NCBI GenBank assembly: GCA_008828725.1
Contig: MEHQ01003403.1
Span: 606,173-670,172, forward strand
Source: Saccharina japonica
Taxonomy: Eukaryota; Sar; Phaeophyceae; Laminariales; Laminariaceae
Length of the DNA: 64,000 bases
Direction of reading: 5' to 3'
The stretch's first letter is position 1. Each line of letters begins with the position of its first letter. Shown in pieces: positions 50,101-60,380 of the stretch. The notes beneath the pieces are model-generated. The model saw nothing but the letters and a program-made list of their open reading frames with translations, had not been told where the DNA came from and made no database searches. A program made the position numbers and the translations under genes.

Positions 50101-53100
50101 CAGGCTTGATGTTTACAGGAAAGTAATAAATTCGTGTACTGAAGTTAGTGTAGAACGCACCCATTCTCAAATAAGAAACTCAGCCTGGACCAGCTTTCCT
50201 GTTTCTTAGTATTCATGGTACTACAGTAGGTGTCCGGTACTGCACTGCAAAAATGTTCCCACCCCAAATGCGGTACAAGTACAGTATACGGCATAGCACA
50301 GGTGGTTTGTCCCCCAAATATGCAACTTTAAAGCGATTTCCGCTGTTGTTGACGTGCGATGCGTCGTCGCCAGGTACAATTGGGCTCCCGGCATCTTGCA
50401 GGGGGACACGACAGCCGCCCAAGCTTTGGCCGGCCTCGAGTACATCCCGATGCTGTGGGGCACGAAGGACTTCACCGAAGCGCGCTTGGCTTCCCTCGGC
50501 GCCCTTGGCCAGTCCTCCTACCTGCTCGGGTTCAACGAGCCAAACTTCGGCGATCAGGTGCATAGCAGCAACATACACGGCGTGATTGGCATGACTCAAG
50601 ATGTGGCTGTGCACATATCACAGATACAGTACTATTAAGAGTAGAGCGGTAATGAGGCGAGGCTGCCTCCCACTTGCAGTAGGGTGTGTGCTTTCGAAGT
50701 CATAAGATGTTAGCATATACCTGGTACCTGGTACATTAGTGCCAACAATGAACACATATAACAGAACAGAACACCGAGGTACAGGAGCTCGAATAACGCG
50801 CGGCAGCACAGCCAGTCTAGACGGCTCGCGACGAAACAAGCTTCCTCGAGTTAGCGCAAGGTCGTCCGCTTCTATAGGTACCGGGTTAGGCGCAATCGGT
50901 TTTGTGCCGGTCAGACACTCAATCAATGGTGTAAACCGTGGCTAAAGCGGGCGCATAAGACAGGAGACAGACAGAAAGACTATTTTCAATAATGACACGC
51001 AGCACGCACTCCGCGATGTATACCTGTAGAGTTTTTTTTGCCAAAGGCAACAAACGGTTTGCGCTCGACCTTGCCTCCTATTTTGTTGTACTGTAGTAGC
51101 TGTAGCTGTCGAGATGTCACAGGGCTTTGTCGTGGGTGCGTTGACAGCACAATATCACTGCTACTACAGGAACAATGGTGTGAACACTGCTTGTTGTTTG
51201 CGCTAGTGAGAGGGTTAACACACGACGACCGCCGTCGACTTTCAAATCCCACTCTGCCAACCTGCTGCCTCTGACCCTCGAAACCACCCGACCACCGCCG
51301 CATGCTTGGTTGCTTGTGAACGATGTTTCCCTTCGCTATCCTTAGGCGAGCCTGACACCGGAGGAGGCTGCGGCGCAGTGGTCGACAGTCGAGGCTCAGG
51401 CCAAGCTGCTCGGCGCAGACATTGTGTCTCCCGCCGTTAACTTTTGCGGAACCAACTGCAACCGCAACGTGAGCTGGATAGAAACAATCCCGTAGAACAC
51501 GTGGGATAACAATACATACCGCCGTGGGATAACACAGGATACCGTGGGATACAGTAGGCTGCCAGTAGGATACTGTAGGGTGCAATACAGTAGGTACACC
51601 GGGGTACTGTCAGGTGCTAGAGGATACAGTGTGCGTTGCCACAGGGGGTGCCGTAGGATGCCAGCAGGATACCGTAAGGTGCGGTAAGGTACCACAGGCA
51701 TACCGTAGGATGCTGCAAGTTGCCATACGATACCGTACGATACCGTACGATACCGTACGATACCGTGTAATACGTAGTGCATCGCGTTGCTCCTCTGATC
51801 CATGTCCGTGTGATGGCGCTGGGGCGGTGGAAGTGTATAGCAGTTGTTCACAGCTTGCGGGATGTTTGGCAGCCCCAAAGCTCCCGAGCTATCTCTAACA
51901 TTTGCCACATGGCGGCTTATGCAGCCTCTTCGACCTGAAGAAAGACGTGGTCTTGTTCTGATGTTTGCCCTTCTCCCCTGACTACGGTCATGCATGATAG
52001 GAGTACCCCCCCCCCCCCCGCTCCGCGACCCCTCTTGCTCTGTGATCTGCGTTTACAACTGTCGCCGCCACTATCCGTTCTGATGAAATCCCGATCAACA
52101 CACCCATGGAAACCCTTTGAACCACAGGACCCCATTGAATGGCTGGACGACTTTTTCACGGCTTGCGGCAGTGATAGATGCGGGGTGACCGCCATCGCCG
52201 TGCATTCCTACACCTGCCAGGTATGGAAATGCGACAACTCATACCGGCATTGTTGATCTTGCTGTTCGTGTAGTATATACACCAATCCTGAGGTAGTCTT
52301 GTACTCCGAAGTCCTTTGAGCCGGTCTTGTGGCCACGAAGTAGCCTGTCTTGTGACTACGGACTAGATTTTCGGGATGGGTTAACGTGATAACAGAAAAA
52401 AACTAATGCGTGTCGCTTCGAGGAAAGCGTTTTTTTTGGAAACCTTGGCACGGCGTTTTTGTTTTGCTCGTGTCCACTTTCGGTGTTCACTATACGCCGT
52501 GCATGACCTGACTGAGGGCTACATGCGCGCGTATGACCAGGGAGTTACTGTAGTACTGCTTGCAATTGGTAAAGGTTTGCTGGAGCGATGAACGTAGGTA
52601 GAGATCGACGGCACAACCTAAATCGGTTTGGTACTCAAATGCATCGTGCTGTACGTACTGGTATGTATAAATATCGCGATGTTAACACTCTCTGCAGAAC
52701 TGGCATTTCATTACACTGGAGGTCGCCTCACCCCTTGGGACTCCTGCACCGCTTTGAACTCCTTATTGAAGTGTAGCTACCAAAAAAACGACGAGTGTGA
52801 TAGTATCAAGCGACTATTCATGTTAGTAGGAAGAGCGTGCAGCAGTATCATACTAGTATCGCCTTACTGCCTGCGCGTGTGGCACAGCTCCTTACGTTGC
52901 AGTTCGGCCACACACACACTACCACGGCAGCTCGGGCTTGTTCGTGTCGCCGATGCTGTGCTACAGAACCAAGTAACTACTGTAGTTTTCGACAATTTGT
53001 GTCCCGCTAAAAACACCGAAATTGTCACGACCCTTTTACTAGAGAGAAAGACATTTCAGGCCCGCAGTTTTCTGAAATGTCTTTCTTTACTGCAACAAAT

Positions 53101-56100
53101 AATCCTACACTAATTCCAAGTAATTTGTAAAAAAAAAGGGTTGAGTATTTAACCCCTTAATAACTGGTCCCACGCTTTTGGGGACAAACTACTTGGAAAT
53201 AGTGTTGGATAAGTTTTTCAGTTCTGAATTGGGTAAAGGGGTTAAAAGGCCAATACCAATGTTTCCTTGCGACCGACCTCCTTTCCCTACGCCCGTGTTT
53301 GTCGACCTTTCTTGTTGTTTGTAAATTGGAAAAGGTCAAGTACCTCAACAAGCACCTGCACAGCTATCTCAAGTACGACCTCCCGATATGGCTTACGGAG
53401 TTCGCATGCGCTGACGAAGCGGCTCTCGCTACGACGACCGGGCAGGCCACCTACCTTAAAGACGCCCTCCAATTCCTTGAGCTGCACCCTAGGGTGGCCC
53501 GTTACGCATGGTAAGACTTGGTACGGTGGGACACACACCGCGGACAGCGTGACACGGAATCCGTGTTGATCAGGGTAGAGGTGTTGACCGATCAAAATGG
53601 AGGTGTGGTCTACTGGGCACCCCGTTGCACCTCTAGAACACTACTGTAAAGCACTCATAAAACGTGTGGACTGCACGTAAGTCCTGCAGCCCATAGGTTG
53701 CAAATAGACGCCGTCGTGGTTTCCTGGTCAAACGCACATGAGATCCATGGACTGCGATATCGTTTGTACATACACAGCGCATGCGGCGGGCGAGGGTTGA
53801 CTCATATTCTTAACTTATTTGGAACTGCACTAATGTTTAGGGGACGAACTACTTCAAGTTAGTATTGGGCATTTTCATTTTTGAGTAGAAAAGAAAGGGT
53901 TAACACCACCTGCGGGTCTGTGGTGTTGTCTTGCGATTTTGGTCTGTAGACTTGGCCTGTGGTGTTGACCTGAACTGTGGTCTCTGGTCTATAGGGTCAG
54001 CGTGTGGTTTTGGTCTGTATTGTTGACATGTCGATTTTGCCCGTAGGTTTAGTCTATACTTTTCTCCTGTGGTTTTGGCCATTGACTTTGGCCTGTGGTT
54101 TTGGCGAGCAGTTTCGGTCTGTAGAGCCCTGTGAAACCCTCTGGAGCAGCAGCATTTGTTGCCAATAGGAGACGTGGTGCGTCTTTGAAGCCCTGCCCTA
54201 TACCAACTGAGGGGCTAGCTTGGTTCAACTTCAAGGAAGCGCGCGCAATCTGTGAACATAGAGTGCGGATTCAAGCTCGGCCGATCTGTGGTCCATCTGC
54301 TCCTCCGTCTGGTTCGGGTTCTCTCCTTTTTATCTGCGCTGGGTGTTGCTTTGTTTGTTCTGTCCGGTTTCTGCATCTGTTATGTGTAAGGTTCACGGGG
54401 CGAGACGGCGTGCCCGGGGCTGATCTGTTGACTACCGACTCCGAGTTGACGGAGCTTGGACAGACTTTCTTTGATACGTACAAGAACCTGCAAAGGTGTA
54501 CGGACGACTCGGCCTCCGCCACGCAGTCTACTCCCAGCCCTGCCTCCCCAGTGGCGTTTCCGGATATCGCTGGTGAGTTTTCCTTTTTGTTGTTTCAACC
54601 CCTTTTCTATATCTTCTGCATCCACGATTCGGGGACAAACGGTCTAAGATCAGACCTGATCTTGTTTTTGCAGCAGCAGCAGCAGCAGAAGCGGTTACAG
54701 GATGTTAAGTCTTTAAGCAAGGGATTGCCATGCGTTACGGCGCAGTGCAATGCAGCTGCGATTTGTCAAGGCACCCATAGAGGGGGCTGGCGTTCCTGTC
54801 GTGTGGACTACTGCAACAGTAAAAAAAAGTGCCAGGTATCAGTATACGAGCGGTCGCTAGGAACTCGTGCAGCAGGGTGTTTGTAGGTGTCGTTAACTTG
54901 TGTGCGTTATTGGACGGCGTATATACGCACACATGTCGGACGCTTCAGGCACAACTCGAAAGGGAACCCCTACTTTTTAGGCGCCGTCAAAATTATTATC
55001 TCGTACGTATTCGCTCGTAATGCACGTCATGTATGGGCATGTAAGGGTCTATATTATCGAAGGACTTTTTGTCCTAATTTTTCAGATTTTCCAGTTTTTG
55101 TTTTTCCAGATATGTGAATGCTAAAGCGCTCCAGATGTATTGCCCTCTCTGATAAACTCCACAAATTGTGACAGCACGCCTTCTTGTCTTGATTAAAAAA
55201 AAGCCACTAATCGAGAAAACCTGGAAAATCTGGGGGAAAAAAAACGTTCTCTGAAAATAACGGCCCTAATATATACATCATTGTTGCCCGCATACCGCGC
55301 AGATCCCGGAAATGCCGAGGGTGGGGTTGTGGACTCGACCGCAACAGAGATCACGAACGTAGTAATCGAAAACCTCGGGGGAACTGGTACGTACCAAGAT
55401 GTGGTCTCCATGGCTGCCGGGGAGCAGGGCTGCCCCAATACAGCGGCTGCCTGTGTGAAAGAGGTGGGTTTTGGCCTAGGCCTGGTCACTGAAACTACCA
55501 TCTGTTGTCGTCACGGGACATCCTGATGTTGCTACTTGCTGCTGTAGAACATCCCCCACTGCAGTCACTCTGTCCGGGCTCTGTCCGGTCTTCTACCTGT
55601 TTCGCCTACGAGTAATTCATTGATGTCTATCTTCCATTTGTGTTGACGTAGTGGGATCATCTCACTCGGGCGCTTCAGCAATGCCGGCCTTGCGTTGAAC
55701 ATGATTAAGCCGGCCTGTCCGAATTCGTCGCCATCTGACCCGATCCGTTACCAGCGGAAAATTAAGTGTAACCTCATCGGCCACTCTTGTTGTTGGGTCT
55801 TTTGTCGCTGCCTATTGCCCGCTGACCGCTGATATGCTGTTGACATACTGGTACACCAGGTACCAGGTTGAGGTCTACCGTATCTGGCAGCAGTTTCGTG
55901 GTGATTGATGGGTCTCAAAAATTGACGGACGGAACCGAAATTTCAGCTCCCCCAATATAACCTATTTTTGCACAAAACGTATCAGGCTGTTGATGAGCGC
56001 AGGCACGAGGAGGCCAATTTTTTATTCAGATATTGGATATTGGTGTTTTGAACTGCAAAGCTATTATCAAGGATGTCATGCAGCAGTCAGTGTGCGCGGC

Positions 56101-59100
56101 ACCCCAATGCTTCGATGACCTTGCTCTTCGCCGAGACGTTGAGAGCTGATATTGCCAGGGTACTGTACCTGGAAATATGAAACCGGGGCTGCTCCGCACA
56201 CCTATAGCGCTGCTACCAGAGATATCGCTGACAGTCTGTGCCGACTGAGTGGAGTACATAGTAGGTTATCTCTTCTATCCCTCCTATCCAACAGCATTTC
56301 AACAAACAAACGAGCACCGGTCACGTGCGTACGGCCAAATTCTACCTGGTAGTAGGTGCACCAATTTTCGAACGTCCGTCGCGTCAATGGTCTGGAGAAT
56401 TTGCCGTCCGTCCCACCCCTTAACAGCCGCCATTCGACGTATTTTCTGCCCACCCGCTGCCCTCGCGACCTGCAGGAGCTGTCAGTGAGCGGCCCTTTGG
56501 CCCCTTTCGACGAGGGTGTTTCCGTCGTCTTCCGCGGTCCGATGAACCTCCACAACATCGTTTGGTTCCAGGAAACGGAGGGCTCGTTGGTCAAGGCATC
56601 CTCGTGGACGCCCACGTGAGACGAAGACGATCGCTTGCTACCCAATAGTCTGTCTTGCCCTGCAGCTTGCAGCACGACGCGTTCTCGCCTGCATCCGTTG
56701 TACCGATGCTCAGCGCGTGGTCCATATTTTCAGTACGTTGTATATACAGGCTCTCAGTCCGTCATGTAGGCTCTCAATCGGTTGTGTAGATTCGCGTGCT
56801 GCTCGTACGGTCGTTCTCCTTCCGCCGTTATGGTTGCAGGCTGTTGGCGGTTATCACGGGGCATACTATAAGTACATGTACTACAGTATACCTGGTGCAC
56901 ACTCCGTATACATGTCTTCTTTTGGTCCCTTTTGCTTTCCAGCTCATTTGGCAGGAGCTTTTACACTCATGCGAATACCGATTTCAGAATATAATCACCA
57001 CCTACTGCACACATGTATCAGCAATTTATTGGGTTTATGCTTCAAGAGACACAATGATATATACGTAAATGCGGACTGAGATCGAACGTGCGTGTCATGT
57101 TTTGTATCTAGAGTCTTACGTTGTGCCCTTTCGACGTGAAACACTCGTAAAAATCCGATCAAAAGTTCTGAGATTTCCCCCCTCAAGTATGGAAGTATTT
57201 TTTTCCACGCGCAGCTTTCTTTGCTCGTGTTGTTGACCGCGTGCAAAAATTTAATTCCTAATAATCGTTGGGGGCCGCTTTCCACCTCCGGTCACTGAGC
57301 GGTCGGATACCACGGCGGCACGACAAGCACGCGGCTAGAAGTATGCAGGGTCCCTTTTGGTGTCATCCTAGTCCAATATGTACAATATCCTCAGTTTGCG
57401 CGGCGACAGACTAGTTTTTCTCAGCGTGAGTTCGAACCTGACCTTGATCATCCTTTTCACCGGTCGCCCCGGTGGTGTAGTGGTACCCTCGAATGCTACG
57501 TACTATTCATAAGAGTTGGTGCTGGAGTTCGAATCCCGCGTGGGTCGGACTTTTGAGTTTATTTGAAAAAGATAAAAACGGAATCAACTAACTGCTGAGA
57601 GCGCCTATTACGGCGGCCATGGGCCTACTACCCTCGCGCTTTCCTGAACCCCACGCCTACGTTGTCTGTTCCTGTCGTGTTTTGTTGTTGTTACAGCACC
57701 TCGGACAACTTGGTTTTCATGAACAACCTTGGCGGGACAGAGGGGTGCTCCGGCGCTTTCACCTTCTGCGGAGGCTTCAGCCAGAGCTACTCGGACTCAA
57801 GTGTGAGTAGACCCTCCTCTTGACGCATTTTTTGTCTACTGACTCTTGTTGCTCTTTCAGTGACGGTGATGAACGTAAGAAAATAGGTGGGGACGAAGGG
57901 TGAAGGTTCAAATAACTCAATATCTCACGACCGCATACCTCGTAAAGTTTACTCCAATGACACAATACAATTGCGTGTTGTTTTCCATCTTAGACTCCCT
58001 TGTAGTTTCGCAACGCACGGATATCCTCCTCCTCCTGCTCTTCCTGATCACATTGCTATTTACGTGCTGCCTTCTTTTTTTTGCCCCCCCCCCCCGCGCC
58101 GCCTATCTCTACAAAACCAGGGAGACGGTTGCGCGACCGAGCCAAAACAGTTTGCGGGAGTTGTGGGCAGCGACGAGCAAGTCAACATCATGACCAGCAC
58201 GGAATGCACCGACGACGGCACATGCGGGTGAGCCTCAGCCTTGGCTCGCGCAGCCAATGAAAGCCAAAGATATATACAAAGTATGTATGTGAGGAGACAT
58301 GTCCGTCAAAAGGGAAAACATGCACCGTCAAGAGTGTAGGGCCGAGTGTTCCACACTAAAACCTATAGTAGTTTGGCGTCCGTCAAGGTAAAGCAGGGGA
58401 TTTTGCTGCCATGTCAAAGGGGTGACAGTGCTGTCTCCCGACACCTTTGATGAAAGTTGTGTTGTCCTCCTGGCAGTCGTGGCGCAATTGCCGTTTCTCG
58501 CGATGGCGTTGCCCGGCCGGGTTTACTGGGTAGAATGAGTCGCAGCCTTTTACACCCCACCCTCTACAGCTGGGCGTACCGGGATCGATAGTGGGCGAAG
58601 CGCGCACGTCATTCAACGTATAGTCTGCCTTTTTTCTACGGTTGGAGGAGCTACCAAAGCTCCAATAATACCTAAAAATACTCCAAAACAAATACCCCTC
58701 GGAAACAAACCAAGCCAAGTGATGGTGCTGCTAGTATACGTAGCTAGCTACACATTGAGTCTAACCTGGTGTGTACGATCCAATGAACAAAACAGAACAT
58801 GCAAAGTGTACACTTCTTACGGTCTTACAGAATATAAATGGGGCTTACTGAGAGAAGGAACAGATTGTGCCGAGAGAACAACCTTGACCTTGGCAGAGGG
58901 AAACTTCATATTTCGGATAGGAAACTCACGAGACGTGGTTGTTGTGGTCGGTGCTTCACCTGCTTCACCCTCACAGGTTTTACCGCAACACGGGGATGGA
59001 GGGCTGGAAGGGCGACGGCGACGGCACGAAAGTCATGGTGTTCGAAGTGGACATGCCGCACTGTGGCACCGGGGGCTTCAGTGAGTGCACCGACAACCGG

Positions 59101-60380
59101 CCCGCCGTCTGGGCCCTCAACGATAAGGTGAGCAAAACCTCTTTTTTTCGTTCGCCGCCTTCCGTCCAGCGAGCTAAAAACAAAACCATGGCATGAAATA
59201 AGGTGCATACAGGGTACGTACGTAGCTCTTGCCAGGGACTCCCGCTGGTGGATATTTGTAACTTTCATCTGTCATCTGTGTGCCCTGGTGGAACGCGTAA
59301 GAAAACATTTTTTATAACGGAGATTTTCGGTCGGACGCCACAGACCTCCGGCTTTAGACGTTCTATACGACGTAGCGCTTCCGGATTCACCCAGGTCAAA
59401 AATAAGGCATTAGAGCATTAAGGCATGCCCTAGGTTTTAGGCGGCCGTGTAAATTAGCAACTCGCTTAGCTCGTTATGTAATACATTACGTGTAAATTTG
59501 CAGCCCACTTCGCTCGTACTCATCTACTAAAAAATCCAACAACACTAGAAAGACGAATACATAATTGGCAACAGTGTCGGAAACCAACGCGAGCATTGAC
59601 AGCGTTAATTTTGCAACTTCGCTCGTGCTCTCGCTTTTACTCTGTACCGCAGGTGTTGCGCACTGCGCAGTACGGTTGCAACTGCCGAGGCATGGGCGGC
59701 AACGGGGGCTGCGGGGAGTTCGATATCGTGGAGGCTGTGATCGGGAATGCATACGAAGACATGTTGTTCACCACGGTCTACGACTTTAAGGGAACTGGCT
59801 CGCCCGGAACGAACAAGTACTTCCGAAGACCGACGGTAAGCTTGCACGGAGCCAGCCGGGGCCCTCTTATCCCTCTGTATGTAAATAAACACGCATGCAT
59901 TGACGAGGTTTTTGCGGCACCAGGCGTCGAACTATTTGCATATATGCATAGCGTGTGTAAACGCCCACACCTTGCCTAAGAAGCTTTCACGACATTCCAC
60001 GTCTAGAAAAACAACAGCCGTATGCACTCCCAATCGCGCACTGCGCACTGCATGCATTCTACATCCTAACCCAACCCCAATAACCAGCAGTTGGTTTATT
60101 TTTCGCGCTTGGAAGCGTCGGCGATCGGCGCAACCTCTCGAATGCACGACCTTACCCCCGCCCGACGTTTCTTTCCCCGCGCCTTTTGCATGTCCTTACC
60201 GCTAACCCTCAGGCGCCCACCCACTACGCGGCGGTTTTCCGAGGTGGCGAGAAAGCCTACCTCCAGGTCGTGCAGCTCAAGGAGTTTGACTACACTGCAG
60301 GCACCTTGTCCACGAGCTTCCTCGACTCGCTCAAGGCCGCGGCGAGCGAGGTTCACTCGGTTTACAACGTTGACGCTTAG
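44200..60380 (+). CDS. Secreted multidomain protein: PAN/apple-like region, GH128 (Asl1-like) glycosidase and TOS1-like (DUF2403/DUF2401) module, complete 16-exon gene
   Basis: Exons: 44200-44338, 44605-44708, 47652-47796, 48737-48851, 50374-50557, 51346-51468, 52128-52220, 53335-53510, 54391-54572, 55303-55463, 56476-56615, 57697-57802, 58121-58227, 58977-59127, 59653-59835, 60213-60380. The CDS is 2,277 nt (758 residues); every junction keeps frame. Residues 1-21 are a signal peptide (MRCRGVLGLLGLSLLAGSVTA). About 22-130 is Cys-rich (SDHCVQMCCEQTECRVAVF, CYLKG), PAN/apple-like. About 130-385 is GH128: SWWYNWAPG, FNEPN (acid/base Glu223), AVHSYTC and IWLTEFA (nucleophile Glu323). Then comes an S/T/P linker. 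About 421-755 is TOS1-like: GGTGTYQDVVSM, LAPFDEGVSVVFRGPMNL, MPHCGT, PAVWALND and GCGEFDIVE. The last fits the ExDxxE triad of GH16-like enzymes (Glu664, Asp666, Glu669). GH128 enzymes act on beta-1,3-glucans and TOS1 is a yeast cell-wall protein, so extracellular or wall glucan remodelling is the likely role. Domain names rest on remembered motifs. Confidence 0.9.
46205..46562 (-). mobile_element. tRNA-derived SINE, copy 2 (inverted)
   Basis: On the minus strand the head reads CGATCGCCCCGGTGGGCTAC with B-box-like GAGTTCGAGCCC. The 3' end is CCCCGGATCTGAGTTACGAC followed by an A/G-rich tail. It forms an inverted pair with copy 1. Confidence 0.7.
46732..47035 (+). mobile_element. tRNA-derived SINE, copy 1
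   Basis: A tRNA-like head begins GGTCGCCCCAGCGGGC and carries an RNA polymerase III B-box-like GAGTTCGAATCCC. The body runs through TTGAGTTTATTT, ACGGAATCAACTGCTGAGAG and GGGGGGAGAAGCGCCTAC to the conserved 3' end GGATCTGAGTTACGACTA. It is in intron 2 of the glycosidase gene, next to an inverted copy at 46205-46562. Confidence 0.75.
48005..48110 (+). repeat. C-run repeat element, copy 2
   Basis: Begins T-run then G-run, shares TTGACCATTGACCACGCATC with copy 1 and ends GGGGGAGGGGGGATTGTCC. It lies in glycosidase intron 3. Confidence 0.6.
48593..48681 (+). repeat. MITE-like element, TTAACCCCTT family, copy in glycosidase intron 3
   Basis: Contains GGGGACAAACTACTTGGAAT and the 3' end TTTTGAATGGGTTAAGG. 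It ends about 55 bp before the acceptor of the exon at 48737. Confidence 0.65.
49014..49340 (+). mobile_element. tRNA-derived SINE, copy 3
   Basis: Head GGTCGCCCCGGTAGACTAGT with B-box-like AAGTTCGAATCCCACC. The body includes TTGCTGAGAGCGCC and ATCTTCTCGCGATAAAAAT. The 3' end GATCTGAGTAACGACTAAAG is followed by a purine-rich tail and an A-run. It is in intron 4 of the glycosidase gene. Confidence 0.75.
49400..49507. repeat. MITE-like element, TTACGGGGGACC family, copy 3
   Basis: Left end AATTACGAGGGACCGTAGTA then AATAGGACC; right end GGTCCTATTTACTATGATCC then CCCGTA. It is in intron 4 of the glycosidase gene, close to a SINE copy. Confidence 0.75.
53149..53245 (+). repeat. MITE-like element, TTAACCCCTT family, best copy
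   Basis: A 97-bp unit bounded by TTAACCCCTTAA and its near complement AAAGGGGTTAA. The core reads GGGGACAAACTACTTGG. Related copies: 454-545 (-), 13863-13935 (+), 27325-27400 (+), 42945-42995 (+, partial), 48593-48681 (+) and 53815-53902 (+). Inverted partial copies lie at about 48951-48995, 49508-49600 and 53100-53135. Short size, inverted ends and dispersal fit a non-autonomous DNA element. No target-site duplication could be assigned with confidence. Confidence 0.7.
57461..57615 (+). mobile_element. tRNA-derived SINE, copy 4 (3'-truncated)
   Basis: The best-preserved head: CGGTCGCCCCGGTGGTGTAG continuing TGGTACC (A-box-like), and B-box-like GGAGTTCGAATCCCGC. Then TTGAGTTTATTTGAAAAA and GCTGAGAGCGCCTA, after which similarity stops. 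It ends about 80 bp before the exon at 57697, so it may supply intron 3'-end sequence. Confidence 0.7.
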
